Part shown: positions 22,745 to 32,369 of the stretch, piece after piece
Layout: each line of letters begins with the position of its first letter
Position numbering within the stretch: position 1 is the first letter of the stretch
Source: Flavobacterium terrigena
GTDB taxonomy: Bacteria > Bacteroidota > Bacteroidia > Flavobacteriales > Flavobacteriaceae
Assembly: GCF_900108955.1 (NCBI RefSeq)
Contig: NZ_FNYA01000005.1
Span: 1 to 64,000, forward strand
Direction: 5' to 3'
DNA: 64,000 bases
Notes under the pieces: generated by a model
Seen by the model: the letters and a program-made list of their open reading frames with translations, nothing else
The model's database searches: none
What the model was told of the DNA's origin: nothing
Program-made: the position numbers and the translations under genes

Positions 22745-23488
22745 TTAATAACTCCCCGAAGTTTCTATTCCTTCAGAAATGGCTTTCGCCGATGATGTTC
22801 CTATTCTTTTCACACCTAATTTTATCATTTCAAGTGCTTCTTCTTTTGTTTTGATGCCGCCAGAAGCTTTTACGGGCAATGGAAATGCGTTTTCTAACAT
22901 GGCGATAATAGCAGGAAATGTAGCACCATTTGGCGAGCCGTCTAATGTTTTATAAAACCCAGTTGACGATTTTACAAATACGTTTTCAAATTCATTTTCC
23001 TTAAAATTTGCCACCACCACATTTTTAATTAATGCTGTCAGTTGGATAATTTGTGCGCCATTTAATGCGGCAATTTCAATAATCCATTTTACGGTTTTAT
23101 TGTGTTGCAATGCTAAACTGGTGCCTAGCAAAACTTCTTCTTTAACTAAATTAATTTCGCCTAATTTAAACGCTTCAAAATTAATAACAAAATCTAATTC
23201 GTCTGCGCCATCTTTTATAGCTTGTTTGGCTTCCATTAACTTTTCTTCGATAGTATCTGTTCCTTCAGGGAAACCTATTACGGTTCCAATTAAGACTTTC
23301 GAGTTTTGAGCTGTAATTAGTTTTTTAGCTAATGTAACTTTATCTGGCCTTATCATGACCAATTTGAACATTTCATCAATAGTTTTTTGCACAAAATTTT
23401 GAACCAAAACAGTGTTTTCTTTTTCAGAAATTTTTGCTTGCTTCGCTGTTTTTAAATACGTTGAATCTAAATAGTTCTTGATGTTCAT
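22745..23488 (-). CDS. deoC: Deoxyribose-phosphate aldolase
   Basis: Splits 2-deoxyribose-5-phosphate to glyceraldehyde-3-phosphate and acetaldehyde in deoxynucleoside salvage. The 247-residue TIM barrel has the Schiff-base lysine in F-V-K-S-S-T-G-F at about 168-175 and the second active-site lysine in V-K-A-S-G-G-I-K-T near 207. D-F-V-I-N and V-T-L-A-K fit the family. Monocistronic. The neighbours give no clue to regulation. Confidence 0.93.
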   Translation of the reverse strand: MNIKNYLDSTYLKTAKQAKISEKENTVLVQNFVQKTIDEMFKLVMIRPDKVTLAKKLITAQNSKVLIGTVIGFPEGTDTIEEKLMEAKQAIKDGADELDFVINFEAFKLGEINLVKEEVLLGTSLALQHNKTVKWIIEIAALNGAQIIQLTALIKNVVVANFKENEFENVFVKSSTGFYKTLDGSPNGATFPAIIAMLENAFPLPVKASGGIKTKEEALEMIKLGVKRIGTSSAKAISEGIETSGSY

Positions 23489-23514
23489 TTATTGAAATAT
23501 TGGTAAAAATAAAA

Positions 23515-23536
23515 AAATCTCACCAAAGTGAGATTT
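23515..23536 (-). terminator. Terminator after the VanZ-like gene
   Basis: AAATCTCAC, 4-base loop, GTGAGATTT with a T run on the minus strand, 5 bases beyond the stop at 23541. Confidence 0.75.
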
Positions 23537-23540
23537 TAAT

Positions 23541-23918
23541 TTAGTTTTTTATTGCATAAAACTTTTTGACATATATAAAACTTGCTATTGCACCAATTGA
23601 ATTTGCTAAAATATCATACCAATCGAACGTTCGATGAAGCGTGAAACTTTCTTGCATAAACTCTATTGAAATTCCCATCACTAAAGCCAAAAACAAAACA
23701 GTTAGAATATAATTTAACGTCTTATTCTTTAAGCTTTTTGTCCAAAAATAAACGAATATAAAGTAGAAAATAAAATGGACTACTTTATCTTTATATTGGA
23801 ACGTAATTTTAGGAACATTTGGCACATCATCTAAACACAAATAAAAAATTAAAAGTGTCCAAAAAATTGCAAGAATCTTAAATAAATTATGCACCAATAA
23901 GTGATGTGTATGCTTCAC
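23541..23918 (-). CDS. VanZ-family membrane protein
   Basis: A 125-residue integral membrane protein with four helices (about 8-26, 45-60, 67-83, 103-120). VanZ-type features are the K-V-V-H-F-I-F-Y-F and M-G-I-S-I-E-F-M-Q motifs followed by [14 protein letters not shown]. VanZ is known for low-level teicoplanin resistance in Enterococcus, but the short stand-alone family members are of unknown function. Its ATG lies 32 bases inside gcvH, so the two are translated from one transcript. Confidence 0.85.
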   Translation of the reverse strand: MKHTHHLLVHNLFKILAIFWTLLIFYLCLDDVPNVPKITFQYKDKVVHFIFYFIFVYFWTKSLKNKTLNYILTVLFLALVMGISIEFMQESFTLHRTFDWYDILANSIGAIASFIYVKKFYAIKN

Positions 23919-24267
23919 TTGATAATAATTCTTCTACTTCAGAAGGATTAGAAATTTTAATTTTAACCATCCATCCTGCTCCGTAAGGATCAGTATTTAC
24001 AGTTTCTGGAGTGCTTTCTAATTCTTCGTTGAATTCGATAATTTCTCCACTTAATGGTAAAAATAAATCAGAAACCGTTTTTACAGCTTCCACAGTTCCA
24101 AAAACCTCATCTTTATCTAAAGTTTGGTCTAAAGTTTCTACTTCAACATAAACGATGTCTCCTAATTCTTTTTGAGCAAAATCGGTAATTCCTACTGTTG
24201 CTACATCTCCATCAATTGAAACCCACTCGTGGTCTTTTGTGTACTTTAAGTTTGCTGGTATATTCAT
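23887..24267 (-). CDS. gcvH: Glycine cleavage system H protein
   Basis: Carries the lipoyl arm that shuttles aminomethyl groups between the P, T and L proteins. The 126 residues include the N-terminal Y-T-K-D-H-E-W-V and the lipoylation lysine K63 in [11 protein letters not shown], and end as expected for the family ([11 protein letters not shown]). It sits between sprA and the VanZ-like gene, away from gcvP/T, an arrangement I recall from other Flavobacteriia. Confidence 0.96.
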   Translation of the reverse strand: MNIPANLKYTKDHEWVSIDGDVATVGITDFAQKELGDIVYVEVETLDQTLDKDEVFGTVEAVKTVSDLFLPLSGEIIEFNEELESTPETVNTDPYGAGWMVKIKISNPSEVEELLSSEAYTSLIGA

Positions 24268-24388
24268 TTGTATTTATTTGTTGTTTTTTATTTGGTCAAA
24301 TGGTATCGCTTTATTTTTATTTGAGTTTGTTTGCAACAAACCTTTTATTATTAGCGAATTCATCTTATTAATTGTGTTTATTTTTTGG

Positions 24389-24396
24389 CAAATGTA
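24389..24396 (-). promoter_or_regulatory. Possible -7 box (TACATTTG) for gcvH
   Basis: Reverse complement reads TACATTTG, matching TAnnTTTG, about 120 bases before the gcvH start. The intervening leader holds a small hairpin (GTTTGTT-TGC-AACAAAC on the plus strand, 24326-24342). No upstream TTG at standard spacing. Confidence 0.35.
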
Positions 24397-24433
24397 AATT
24401 ATATTCTTAAAATTTACTATTAATTTTTATTTT

Positions 24434-27400
24434 TTAATTTCCGAAATTATAACGTAACGTAAATCCTGAACGGATGTTTGTTAACGGGAAAGCAGTTGAA
24501 ATTACGGCTTTAGAAAACTGATGATCGTAGAAGAAAATAGCTGTGAAATTCTTACTAAACGAATAATCGGCTGTTAATTTGAACGTCCAAATATTTTGCC
24601 CACCTCCTAATTGATTGTTGTTATAATCTAAATATCTAACAATAGTCATGTTTTTACGAAGTGTGAAATCGGCTTTTATATTAATGTCACTCTTAATCAT
24701 TCCTTGCGCATTATCTGCTAATCTTGAATTAATTTGCACTCCTTTAATTCTATAACCAATTCCAAGTGTATAATCGTTTCCTTGAACTTCAGTTAATAAA
24801 TTATTATCGAAACTCATGTTTAAACTTCTGTCTTTTTTAACTTCAGCTAAGATTTTCAATGAGTTTTTCAATTCAAAATCAAAACGTGCTAACGGGTTAA
24901 ATTGCTCCGTTAAATTCACATTTGATGTAATAATATCTGCATAAATATTATCATTCTGATCTCTCACCTCTGGATTCAAATTACTTCTAAATGAGTTCAC
25001 ACTATAACTAGAACGGTAACCGTGTTGTATAGAAAAACGTTTGAAGTTATCTTTAAACCAAGCTAATTTCATTAAACCTGTATACTTAATTGTCCAGTTT
25101 GGTAATGGAAAACTAGAGAACAATCCTTTTTGTACAGATGATGTTTTTGTTCCTGTATAGGCAGATAAAAATGCTGGTACTAAAACTTGTTGACTGTTTT
25201 TTCCAAATCCGTCAGGGTAACCATCTAAATCTACTGGGAAAGATGACGTTCCATAATATTCAGTTGCCAAACGAGTTGCCATAGCATATCTGTTTTTACG
25301 GAATCTGTCGAAAATTTCAGATTCATTTTCATCACTAGCTTTGAAAGCCGTTTTAATCATGATGGTAGAAATACTATAATTTCCAGTGCTATATGGCGAA
25401 AGGGAATGATATTCTCCACCAACAGCATCAAACTGTTCTGAGTAATTTTCAGTAATATTTCTTTCTGCGTTGATATCAATTTTTAAATCTGGAATAAATT
25501 CTACTTGAGCCGTATAATCTAATTTTTTCGATTTAATTTGAGTAAAACTCTGGTTGAATTCTGGATAACTTGTTAAGTAACCTCTTTTTGCAGCTTCGTA
25601 TCTAATATCCGATTGATCTCCGAAAACGAATCCTAACGTTGGACGTGAAGAACCAAAGAATCCTAATCCTGGTAAATATCCTGGCAATAATGTTCCTCCA
25701 GATTGTGAATAATTAACTTGAATGTTTTTTATTGAAGTTAATAAGCCTATTCCAAATTTAGATAAACCAGAGCGCTCTTCTTCAATTACTTTTGGAGCAG
25801 TATTCACTACTTTTTCACCTGGTTTTGGTGGTGCTTTTTTAGTGGTTACTGGTTGTTTTTTCTGTTTTTTAGCTGTTAAACCAATATATTTATAAAACGC
25901 ATTCATATCCAATGCGGCATTTATTTTATGCGAGTTGGCATTTTGAATAGTATTTCCTAACTGATACGTTGTTCCGTCTAAAGCTACAAAAGTTGCAAAT
26001 GCATCTGAAGAACGTTGCCAACTATAATCTCCTGTATAAACGTAAGAAGATTTAATAAAACTTAAAGCTGGAATTTTATTAATTGGTAAATCGTAATTAG
26101 CTGTTAATTGTTGGTTGTGCGTGTTAGCAGTTCCAAAATTCCAGTAATCGTTCCAAATATCTAAGTCGTTAATTGGATTGTTTTGTGCATCGAAATAATT
26201 ACGAACAATGTTATTATTTGCAGCCGTATAATTTACTTTTAACGATTTTGTAATTGGGAAATTAACTCCGTATTGATAGTTAAAGAAATAATTTCTTCTG
26301 TATAACGGATCTAAACCAATACCTTGAACATCAATTAATCTGAATTGTTGACGGTTAAATTGTCTGACAATATTAGAATTGAAAGTAATATTACTCGGGA
26401 AGAAATTAAGATTAAAGTCGCTAATCGCTTTATAATATCCATTTTTCTTTAAAAACTTACTCTTTTTAAACGGTTCAATAGACATTGGTTTAAAAGAATA
26501 GGCATAATCAAAAGATGATTTTTGTTGTTGATCAACTAAGTTTTGAACTTGGAAATCATGGTGTAACATCTCATTAAATGAATACGAAAGCGTAACGTTT
26601 TCAACATCATAGAAACGTTGTTTTTGTTTTTCGCCACGATCTTTTTTCACACCAATAAAGTTTACACTTGTACGTTTCGTGTAATCGATTGCACGATTTT
26701 CAATTTCTCCTTTTTTATCTTGATCTGATTCTGCAGCAATAACTTCTTTCAACTCTAAATCTTGGTATAATGGATCGTATTTTGGTGTAATAACTTGTTC
26801 TCCAACTGCATAATTAAATGGTAAATTTATTTTCCATTTTTTAGGTAATAATTGACCCACATTAAAATTAGAAACAACATCATATTGTTTTACATCTTCT
26901 CTACTTCTTTCGTTTGGACCTTCTTCTAAAGCTCCAAAACCAATTGTACTTAAACGACCAGTTGCTGAGAAAGTAGCGAAGTCAGCTAAATTGGTATCTA
27001 AATTGGCAACAGCAGCATAACCACCTTTGTTGTCAATTTCAGACATACGAAGTTCATTAAACCAAACTTCTCCTCTTAATGGACCAACTGAAGGATTTTC
27101 AGGTGATGGCGTTGGATTTTTAAGTCCGACCATTAAAGTTCTTACTTGTCCGAAATTTGGATTCCCTTTAATACCAATTCTCATTCTGTCATTAGCAGAG
27201 CCCAAAGCTTTTTCATTCTTAAATGCAATTCCATTAGCATCATAAGTAAGTTCACCTGCGATATTTAAACTCTTAATTCTTGCTAATAATGCTAGTGGTA
27301 ATTCAATTTCGTTTTCAGCCAACCAAATATCTTCAGGTGTACGAGCGTTTATATCACTTACCTTTAATGGCATTTCTATTTGATAGAAGTTATCGGTAAA

Positions 27401-30400
27401 ATCATTTCCTATACGAATAAAGGCAATCAATTCTTCATCTTGAAGTCTGTCTCCAACTGCATCTGACAATAAAGGTTCTGCGTGTAAAAACATACGTAGT
27501 TTTTTATACTGACGCATATCTACATTCACATTTTTAAACACTGCTTTTGAATCTCCATCAATTAAACCACCTTCACATCCATCAGTATTATCTTTTTCAT
27601 AAACTCTTAATGATAAAGATTGTTCATTCTGATTGATAACCGTATTGTTATTATATAATTGTTCTCTATCTACACCTGGTGGTGGTTTGTAAGGAATAGG
27701 CTGTCTTTGTCCGTTCTCCTGAACATTTACTGCAACCACATCAAAACTCACGTCTTCTTGACAAGAATCTGAATCACCTGGCGTTAATAAATCTCCATTA
27801 TATCTTCTCCATTCACCACGAACTAAATCTAATGTTCCAAAACGAAGCGTTACTTCTTCGCTAAAACCAGATAAAAACATTCTCATGAAACGAATACTTC
27901 TAAAATCAGAAATTGGCCCTTCTTTAAGTGCTGGATTATTTTCAGCCTCTTGAATTGGAATTTTATATTGAATCCATCTTACTTGTGTCGATTGACCGTT
28001 TGCCATTGTTTGAGTTGTGGTCATTATATCTGTAACATAATTTTGACCTACAACAACAGTTGGAGAAATTGGAATATTAAATTTATAATACGCATTAATA
28101 GTATTCATGGTATTATCTCTATTTAAATCTTCCACATCTGGAATAGTAGAATTTCCTCTATTAGTATCTGTAACCGTAATAGGTGAGTTTTTCTCTAAAC
28201 CGTTATAGTTTTTATATCGATCTAAAACTGTTCCGGTAGCATTTAAATAGTAATTGTAGTTATCCGCAGATGCATCACCTAAAGCAGCAAATGCAGGATG
28301 TTTTATCTTTTCTTCATCATCATTTAAACCATTTAAACCAACGTCTTGTACATTTCTATTCGCTTCGTTAGTATCATATGCATAAATTAAAGATTGTGAA
28401 GCAGGTACTTTACCCCATTTATTTGAGTATGTTGGTTGAGTTCCGCCGCTTTCTGGCAAACCATTTTCATATTGTTTTCTTCCATCTTTTAAGACATCTT
28501 CACTAATTTCTCCTAAGTTCAGGGTTAATGTTCCTGTATTAGTCGTATTTGCAGTATCACCAATATTTCCAGTATATGGATCCATCATCCAAAACTGTAC
28601 ATATTCTACATTTGATTGCTCAAAATTGGTAGTATTAATAGCTCGCATAATTCCACCCCAGTTATTTGGCGCATCAATTGCTGGGAACTGATTATTTGAT
28701 GACGTTACTGGATTGTAATTGTACGGACCACGTTCTCTTGGATAATACGTTAAATCTAAAGTGCTAATTACATTAGATTGTCCTTGTGGAATATCAACAT
28801 TCGGGAATAACTCTTGACTAAAAATTCTTCTTGTTTTGTTACTTGATAAATCGTTATCATTAATCCCAGATGGTGGATCCGTATAAAAAATAGGATCAAT
28901 ATTATACCAAGATATTTTTGCTCTTTTAAATCCATATCTCCAAACCAAATCTTGTTCAGGATCATCATTAAACTCACCACCAAAACCAATTGGCGTACTC
29001 GCTAATGACCAAGCTAATGGTGATTTTAAATCGACGTTAGATTGCGAACCTTCAAAATCATCTATGTATGCAGTTGGCTCACCATTAAAGTCTGCCGCTT
29101 TTGGTGCATTTGGAAATAAGTAAGCAAATTCTCCTCTAAAAGATAAATTAGAAGGTGCTTCTGTTTCAATATTAGGTAATTTGTTTACTAATCTTGTGAA
29201 GAAGGGAACTTCAGTAGAAAAATTAGTATTAATCCCTACAATTGTATTGTTTACTGATTCTTGATTGTAATCTGCTTTTTGAGTAAAAGGTCTTTCTGTC
29301 ATTTTCAAGAAAGTAGCCCCAACCAAAAATTTATCATTGAATTTATGCTCTACATTTAAACCATAAAAACGTTTAGTTTGTTGTCCGAAAACAGAATTAT
29401 TTTCAAGAGAAACGTTAATTGGAGTGTTTGATGCTAATAAAGAAGGATCTAAAATTTGAACTCGACCAGCTTGATAATTTACGGTATAATCTACACCTTC
29501 CACTAAAATTCTTCCACCTGCAGAAACAACAACACTTCCTTGTGGCACATTGAATGCACCTAAAGAAATTCCATCACCACCTGAAGATTTGAAACTACCT
29601 TTTAATTTGAATTTATTTTTAGCACTTTCTTGTAAAGCAGCTGCTTGTGTAGATTTATATAACGTTCTGAAAACGTATTTTGTTTGATTGGAGTTATATA
29701 ACAATGGGTCGTTATAATCATCAGGACCAATACTTAATTTATCAAATAAATGTTCTCCAAAAGGCTCCACTGTTGTGAAGATAATTCTTCCGTATTGAGC
29801 ATCTACCGTAATACCTGGATAAAAATCGAAAAATCCATCACCATTTGGTTGTGGGTCATTCGTAAAGTTTAACTTATCTAAATTAAATACTTTTAATAAC
29901 GGTGTATTGGCAACATCTGAAGGCAAAGTATCAACACCAGATTGTGTAATATAATTTAAAGGTGAAGGATCTTGGTATAAGATATTAAATTTGAAATCTT
30001 GTTGTTGTAATTGATTTCCACCTGGAATTTGATAGATGTTTTTCATCATTAAATCCCAACTTGGCTCGCTTATATTAACTAAACTTCCTTTTAACATTTT
30101 TAAAATCAAAGCCTGAGTTGTTGGCACTCCAGCATTATCAACTGTTGTAGATTCCACACCATCATTTGCAAATTCCCCAACTTGAAAAACTTCACCACCA
30201 ACTGTATATTGATAAGCTACCGCTAAAACTTCATCATTTTGTAATTTCTGATTTAATGAAATGTATCCTAATTGTGGATGAAATGTATATTCTGAAGGTG
30301 ATAATTTTCTAGCGTTTTCTAATTTCGAATAATCGATACCTTCCGAAAAAGTACTTGTAGGAGCTACAACTACATTAAAACCTGACGACGCTGTAGCTAT

Positions 30401-31657
30401 TTCTCTAATATTTGAATTTAAGAAACTTCCAGCATCACCAATTGCTAAAGGATCGAATTTATTGTTTTTATTATCTGTTGGTGAGTTCGTTGGCGCACTA
30501 AACAATGTTGGATTTAAAGTTAAATCGGTACCAACTATTTCACTATCTGGAATTGGAGTTAGTCCATCCGTTAATCTTGACTCTCCTAAATCTTGTAAAG
30601 CAATAATATTTCTTAAATTATTGTCTGTTGTAGTAACTCTGTTTTGTTTGTTGGTTACCCAAACTTCAATTCTAGTGATTTGTGCACGAGAATCGATAAC
30701 TGGATAATTTCTTAAGGCATTATCATAGTTATTTCTGAAATATTGAGATAAGAAATAGTGTTTGTCTGAATCATATTCTAATGCAAAGAAATCAAACTCT
30801 TGAATAGTTCCTCCGCCTTGTGAAGTAATCGATTTGGATTGTGATTTTTGTTCAGAGAAAACCCCTGTGAATGTAGTTTTTCCAAACTGAAATTGCGCTT
30901 TAACTCCAAATAAACTTTGTGCACCACGAATTAAAGAATTCGAAATTGGGAAACTCACATTTCCGACTTCAATTTTCTGTAAAATATCATCTTCCGTTGG
31001 TGAATAGTCAAGCTTTATTAAATTCTGAAAAGCAAAAGTAGATTGCGTATCGTAATTGATATTTACATTCAAACGGGTTCCTACTTTTCCTTGTAAACCC
31101 ATGGAAATTCGCTGATTGAAATCGAAGGCTGTTGTTTTTCTATTTCTTGGTGAAAACGATGGATTGTCTTGTTTGGTAAATCGGATTCCTAAATCAATTT
31201 CGACAGAACCACTTGGTTTTACATCAATTGTATTTCCTCCAAAAATGGCTTCAAAAAACTTATTGTTTACGTAAAATCTTGGTAATAAATTCTTCCTTGC
31301 TTCTTCAGAACCTGCTTTTTTCCCATCAACTGCACTTGATTTTTCTTGAAAATACTTACGCATTGTTTCTTTTCGTACAAGCTTCTCGTATTCTTCTGGA
31401 GTTAAAATTAAAGGATAATCTATATTAAACCCATCAACTGAAGCGGTATAAATATATCGATTCGTTACTGGATCATAGGTATAAGCATCAATAATGCTTT
31501 TAGGATTTGGCAAAACAATTTGCCCAACGCTATAACCCGTTTTGGTTGAATCTTGTTCTTTTACTGGAGTTTCTTGTGCAAATGAAAAAACACTTGCAAA
31601 TAGCATGAAAAATGAGCTACTAATTTTTGAAACTATATTTTTGAATAATTTTCCCAA
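24434..31657 (-). CDS. sprA: SprA (Sov), outer-membrane translocon of type IX secretion
   Basis: Forms the giant beta-barrel through which type IX secretion substrates and gliding adhesins cross the outer membrane. The 2407-residue length is exactly of the SprA class. A signal peptide (about 1-28, ending S-V-F-S-F-A-Q) is followed by a long series of barrel strands and large periplasmic/extracellular loops; recognisable stretches are D-V-K-P-S-G-S-V-E-I-D-L-G, A-D-F-N-G-E-P-T-A-Y-I-D-D-F-E-G-S-Q, L-R-G-E-V-W-F-N-E-L-R and the closing G-F-T-L-R-Y-N-F-G-N. It starts 1 base after ruvA, in the conserved maeB-ruvA-sprA order. The adhesin at 1-2567 is a likely substrate of this channel (inference). 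Confidence 0.96.
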   Translation of the reverse strand: MGKLFKNIVSKISSSFFMLFASVFSFAQETPVKEQDSTKTGYSVGQIVLPNPKSIIDAYTYDPVTNRYIYTASVDGFNIDYPLILTPEEYEKLVRKETMRKYFQEKSSAVDGKKAGSEEARKNLLPRFYVNNKFFEAIFGGNTIDVKPSGSVEIDLGIRFTKQDNPSFSPRNRKTTAFDFNQRISMGLQGKVGTRLNVNINYDTQSTFAFQNLIKLDYSPTEDDILQKIEVGNVSFPISNSLIRGAQSLFGVKAQFQFGKTTFTGVFSEQKSQSKSITSQGGGTIQEFDFFALEYDSDKHYFLSQYFRNNYDNALRNYPVIDSRAQITRIEVWVTNKQNRVTTTDNNLRNIIALQDLGESRLTDGLTPIPDSEIVGTDLTLNPTLFSAPTNSPTDNKNNKFDPLAIGDAGSFLNSNIREIATASSGFNVVVAPTSTFSEGIDYSKLENARKLSPSEYTFHPQLGYISLNQKLQNDEVLAVAYQYTVGGEVFQVGEFANDGVESTTVDNAGVPTTQALILKMLKGSLVNISEPSWDLMMKNIYQIPGGNQLQQQDFKFNILYQDPSPLNYITQSGVDTLPSDVANTPLLKVFNLDKLNFTNDPQPNGDGFFDFYPGITVDAQYGRIIFTTVEPFGEHLFDKLSIGPDDYNDPLLYNSNQTKYVFRTLYKSTQAAALQESAKNKFKLKGSFKSSGGDGISLGAFNVPQGSVVVSAGGRILVEGVDYTVNYQAGRVQILDPSLLASNTPINVSLENNSVFGQQTKRFYGLNVEHKFNDKFLVGATFLKMTERPFTQKADYNQESVNNTIVGINTNFSTEVPFFTRLVNKLPNIETEAPSNLSFRGEFAYLFPNAPKAADFNGEPTAYIDDFEGSQSNVDLKSPLAWSLASTPIGFGGEFNDDPEQDLVWRYGFKRAKISWYNIDPIFYTDPPSGINDNDLSSNKTRRIFSQELFPNVDIPQGQSNVISTLDLTYYPRERGPYNYNPVTSSNNQFPAIDAPNNWGGIMRAINTTNFEQSNVEYVQFWMMDPYTGNIGDTANTTNTGTLTLNLGEISEDVLKDGRKQYENGLPESGGTQPTYSNKWGKVPASQSLIYAYDTNEANRNVQDVGLNGLNDDEEKIKHPAFAALGDASADNYNYYLNATGTVLDRYKNYNGLEKNSPITVTDTNRGNSTIPDVEDLNRDNTMNTINAYYKFNIPISPTVVVGQNYVTDIMTTTQTMANGQSTQVRWIQYKIPIQEAENNPALKEGPISDFRSIRFMRMFLSGFSEEVTLRFGTLDLVRGEWRRYNGDLLTPGDSDSCQEDVSFDVVAVNVQENGQRQPIPYKPPPGVDREQLYNNNTVINQNEQSLSLRVYEKDNTDGCEGGLIDGDSKAVFKNVNVDMRQYKKLRMFLHAEPLLSDAVGDRLQDEELIAFIRIGNDFTDNFYQIEMPLKVSDINARTPEDIWLAENEIELPLALLARIKSLNIAGELTYDANGIAFKNEKALGSANDRMRIGIKGNPNFGQVRTLMVGLKNPTPSPENPSVGPLRGEVWFNELRMSEIDNKGGYAAVANLDTNLADFATFSATGRLSTIGFGALEEGPNERSREDVKQYDVVSNFNVGQLLPKKWKINLPFNYAVGEQVITPKYDPLYQDLELKEVIAAESDQDKKGEIENRAIDYTKRTSVNFIGVKKDRGEKQKQRFYDVENVTLSYSFNEMLHHDFQVQNLVDQQQKSSFDYAYSFKPMSIEPFKKSKFLKKNGYYKAISDFNLNFFPSNITFNSNIVRQFNRQQFRLIDVQGIGLDPLYRRNYFFNYQYGVNFPITKSLKVNYTAANNNIVRNYFDAQNNPINDLDIWNDYWNFGTANTHNQQLTANYDLPINKIPALSFIKSSYVYTGDYSWQRSSDAFATFVALDGTTYQLGNTIQNANSHKINAALDMNAFYKYIGLTAKKQKKQPVTTKKAPPKPGEKVVNTAPKVIEEERSGLSKFGIGLLTSIKNIQVNYSQSGGTLLPGYLPGLGFFGSSRPTLGFVFGDQSDIRYEAAKRGYLTSYPEFNQSFTQIKSKKLDYTAQVEFIPDLKIDINAERNITENYSEQFDAVGGEYHSLSPYSTGNYSISTIMIKTAFKASDENESEIFDRFRKNRYAMATRLATEYYGTSSFPVDLDGYPDGFGKNSQQVLVPAFLSAYTGTKTSSVQKGLFSSFPLPNWTIKYTGLMKLAWFKDNFKRFSIQHGYRSSYSVNSFRSNLNPEVRDQNDNIYADIITSNVNLTEQFNPLARFDFELKNSLKILAEVKKDRSLNMSFDNNLLTEVQGNDYTLGIGYRIKGVQINSRLADNAQGMIKSDINIKADFTLRKNMTIVRYLDYNNNQLGGGQNIWTFKLTADYSFSKNFTAIFFYDHQFSKAVISTAFPLTNIRSGFTLRYNFGN

Positions 31658-31658
31658 G

Positions 31659-32240
31659 TTATAATACTTTTAAAGCTTGTTTGATTAAATCTTCCACTGT
31701 TGCAGTTGGACTATTTGTGATAATTTTTTCTAATACTTTTTCTGCATTTTTTCTAATGTAACCTAAAACTTCTAATGCAGATAACGCTTCTTCTTTGTTT
31801 GTATTGTATGAACCACCAGAAATTTCTTCAATGGCATATATTTTTAATACTTTGTCTTTCAAATCTAAAATGACTCTTTGAGCTGTTTTTAATCCGATTC
31901 CTTTTATCGATTGAACCGTTCCAACATCATTGGAAGCAATTGCTTGAATAATTTGTTCTGGATTTAAAGATGAAAGCATGGTTCTGGCTGTATTGGCACC
32001 AATTCCTGAAACAGAAATTAATAGCTTAAACAATTCTCTTTCTTTTTTATCTGCAAATCCAAATAAGGAATGTGAATCTTCTTTTACTTGTAAAAAAGTA
32101 AATAATTTGATGTTTTCAGATTCAGGAATTTGAGTATAGGTATGCAATGAAATATGAATTTCGTAGCCAACGCCATTGCATTCTATCACCACTTCAGTGG
32201 GTGTTTTTTCTACTAATTTTCCTTGAATGTGTGCAATCAT
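31659..32240 (-). CDS. ruvA: Holliday junction DNA-binding protein RuvA
   Basis: Tetrameric protein that binds four-way DNA junctions and loads the RuvB motor. The 193 residues have the N-terminal OB fold (M-I-A-H-I-Q-G-K-L-V-E-K), tandem helix-hairpin-helix motifs (L-I-S-V-S-G-I-G-A-N-T-A and I-K-G-I-G-L-K-T-A-Q-R), and the C-terminal RuvB-binding domain (E-A-L-S-A-L-E-V-L-G-Y). It is separated from sprA by 1 base, while ruvB lies about 2.6 kb away in its own transcription unit. Confidence 0.95.
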   Translation of the reverse strand: MIAHIQGKLVEKTPTEVVIECNGVGYEIHISLHTYTQIPESENIKLFTFLQVKEDSHSLFGFADKKERELFKLLISVSGIGANTARTMLSSLNPEQIIQAIASNDVGTVQSIKGIGLKTAQRVILDLKDKVLKIYAIEEISGGSYNTNKEEALSALEVLGYIRKNAEKVLEKIITNSPTATVEDLIKQALKVL

Positions 32241-32249
32241 ATATTTTCT

Positions 32250-32292
32250 TAACCGCTAAGCTCGCGAGGTGTTCGCAAGGTTCGCAAAGTTT
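32250..32292. repeat. Dispersed intergenic repeat (GCTAAGCTCGCGAGGTGTTCGC type)
   Basis: AACCGCTAAGCTCGCGAGG, TGTTCGCAAGGTTCGCAAAG and a T run, between maeB and ruvA; a diverged relative of the segments at 22648 and 59714. A piece rich in CGTAAATCGTAATTCC follows at about 32317-32350, similar to ones at 36607 and 59205. Confidence 0.4.
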
Positions 32293-32369
32293 TTTGTAAT
32301 TATTATTAAATTATAAATCTCGTAAATCGTAATTCCAACTTCGTAAATTACTTTTTACTTGGCTCTTAT

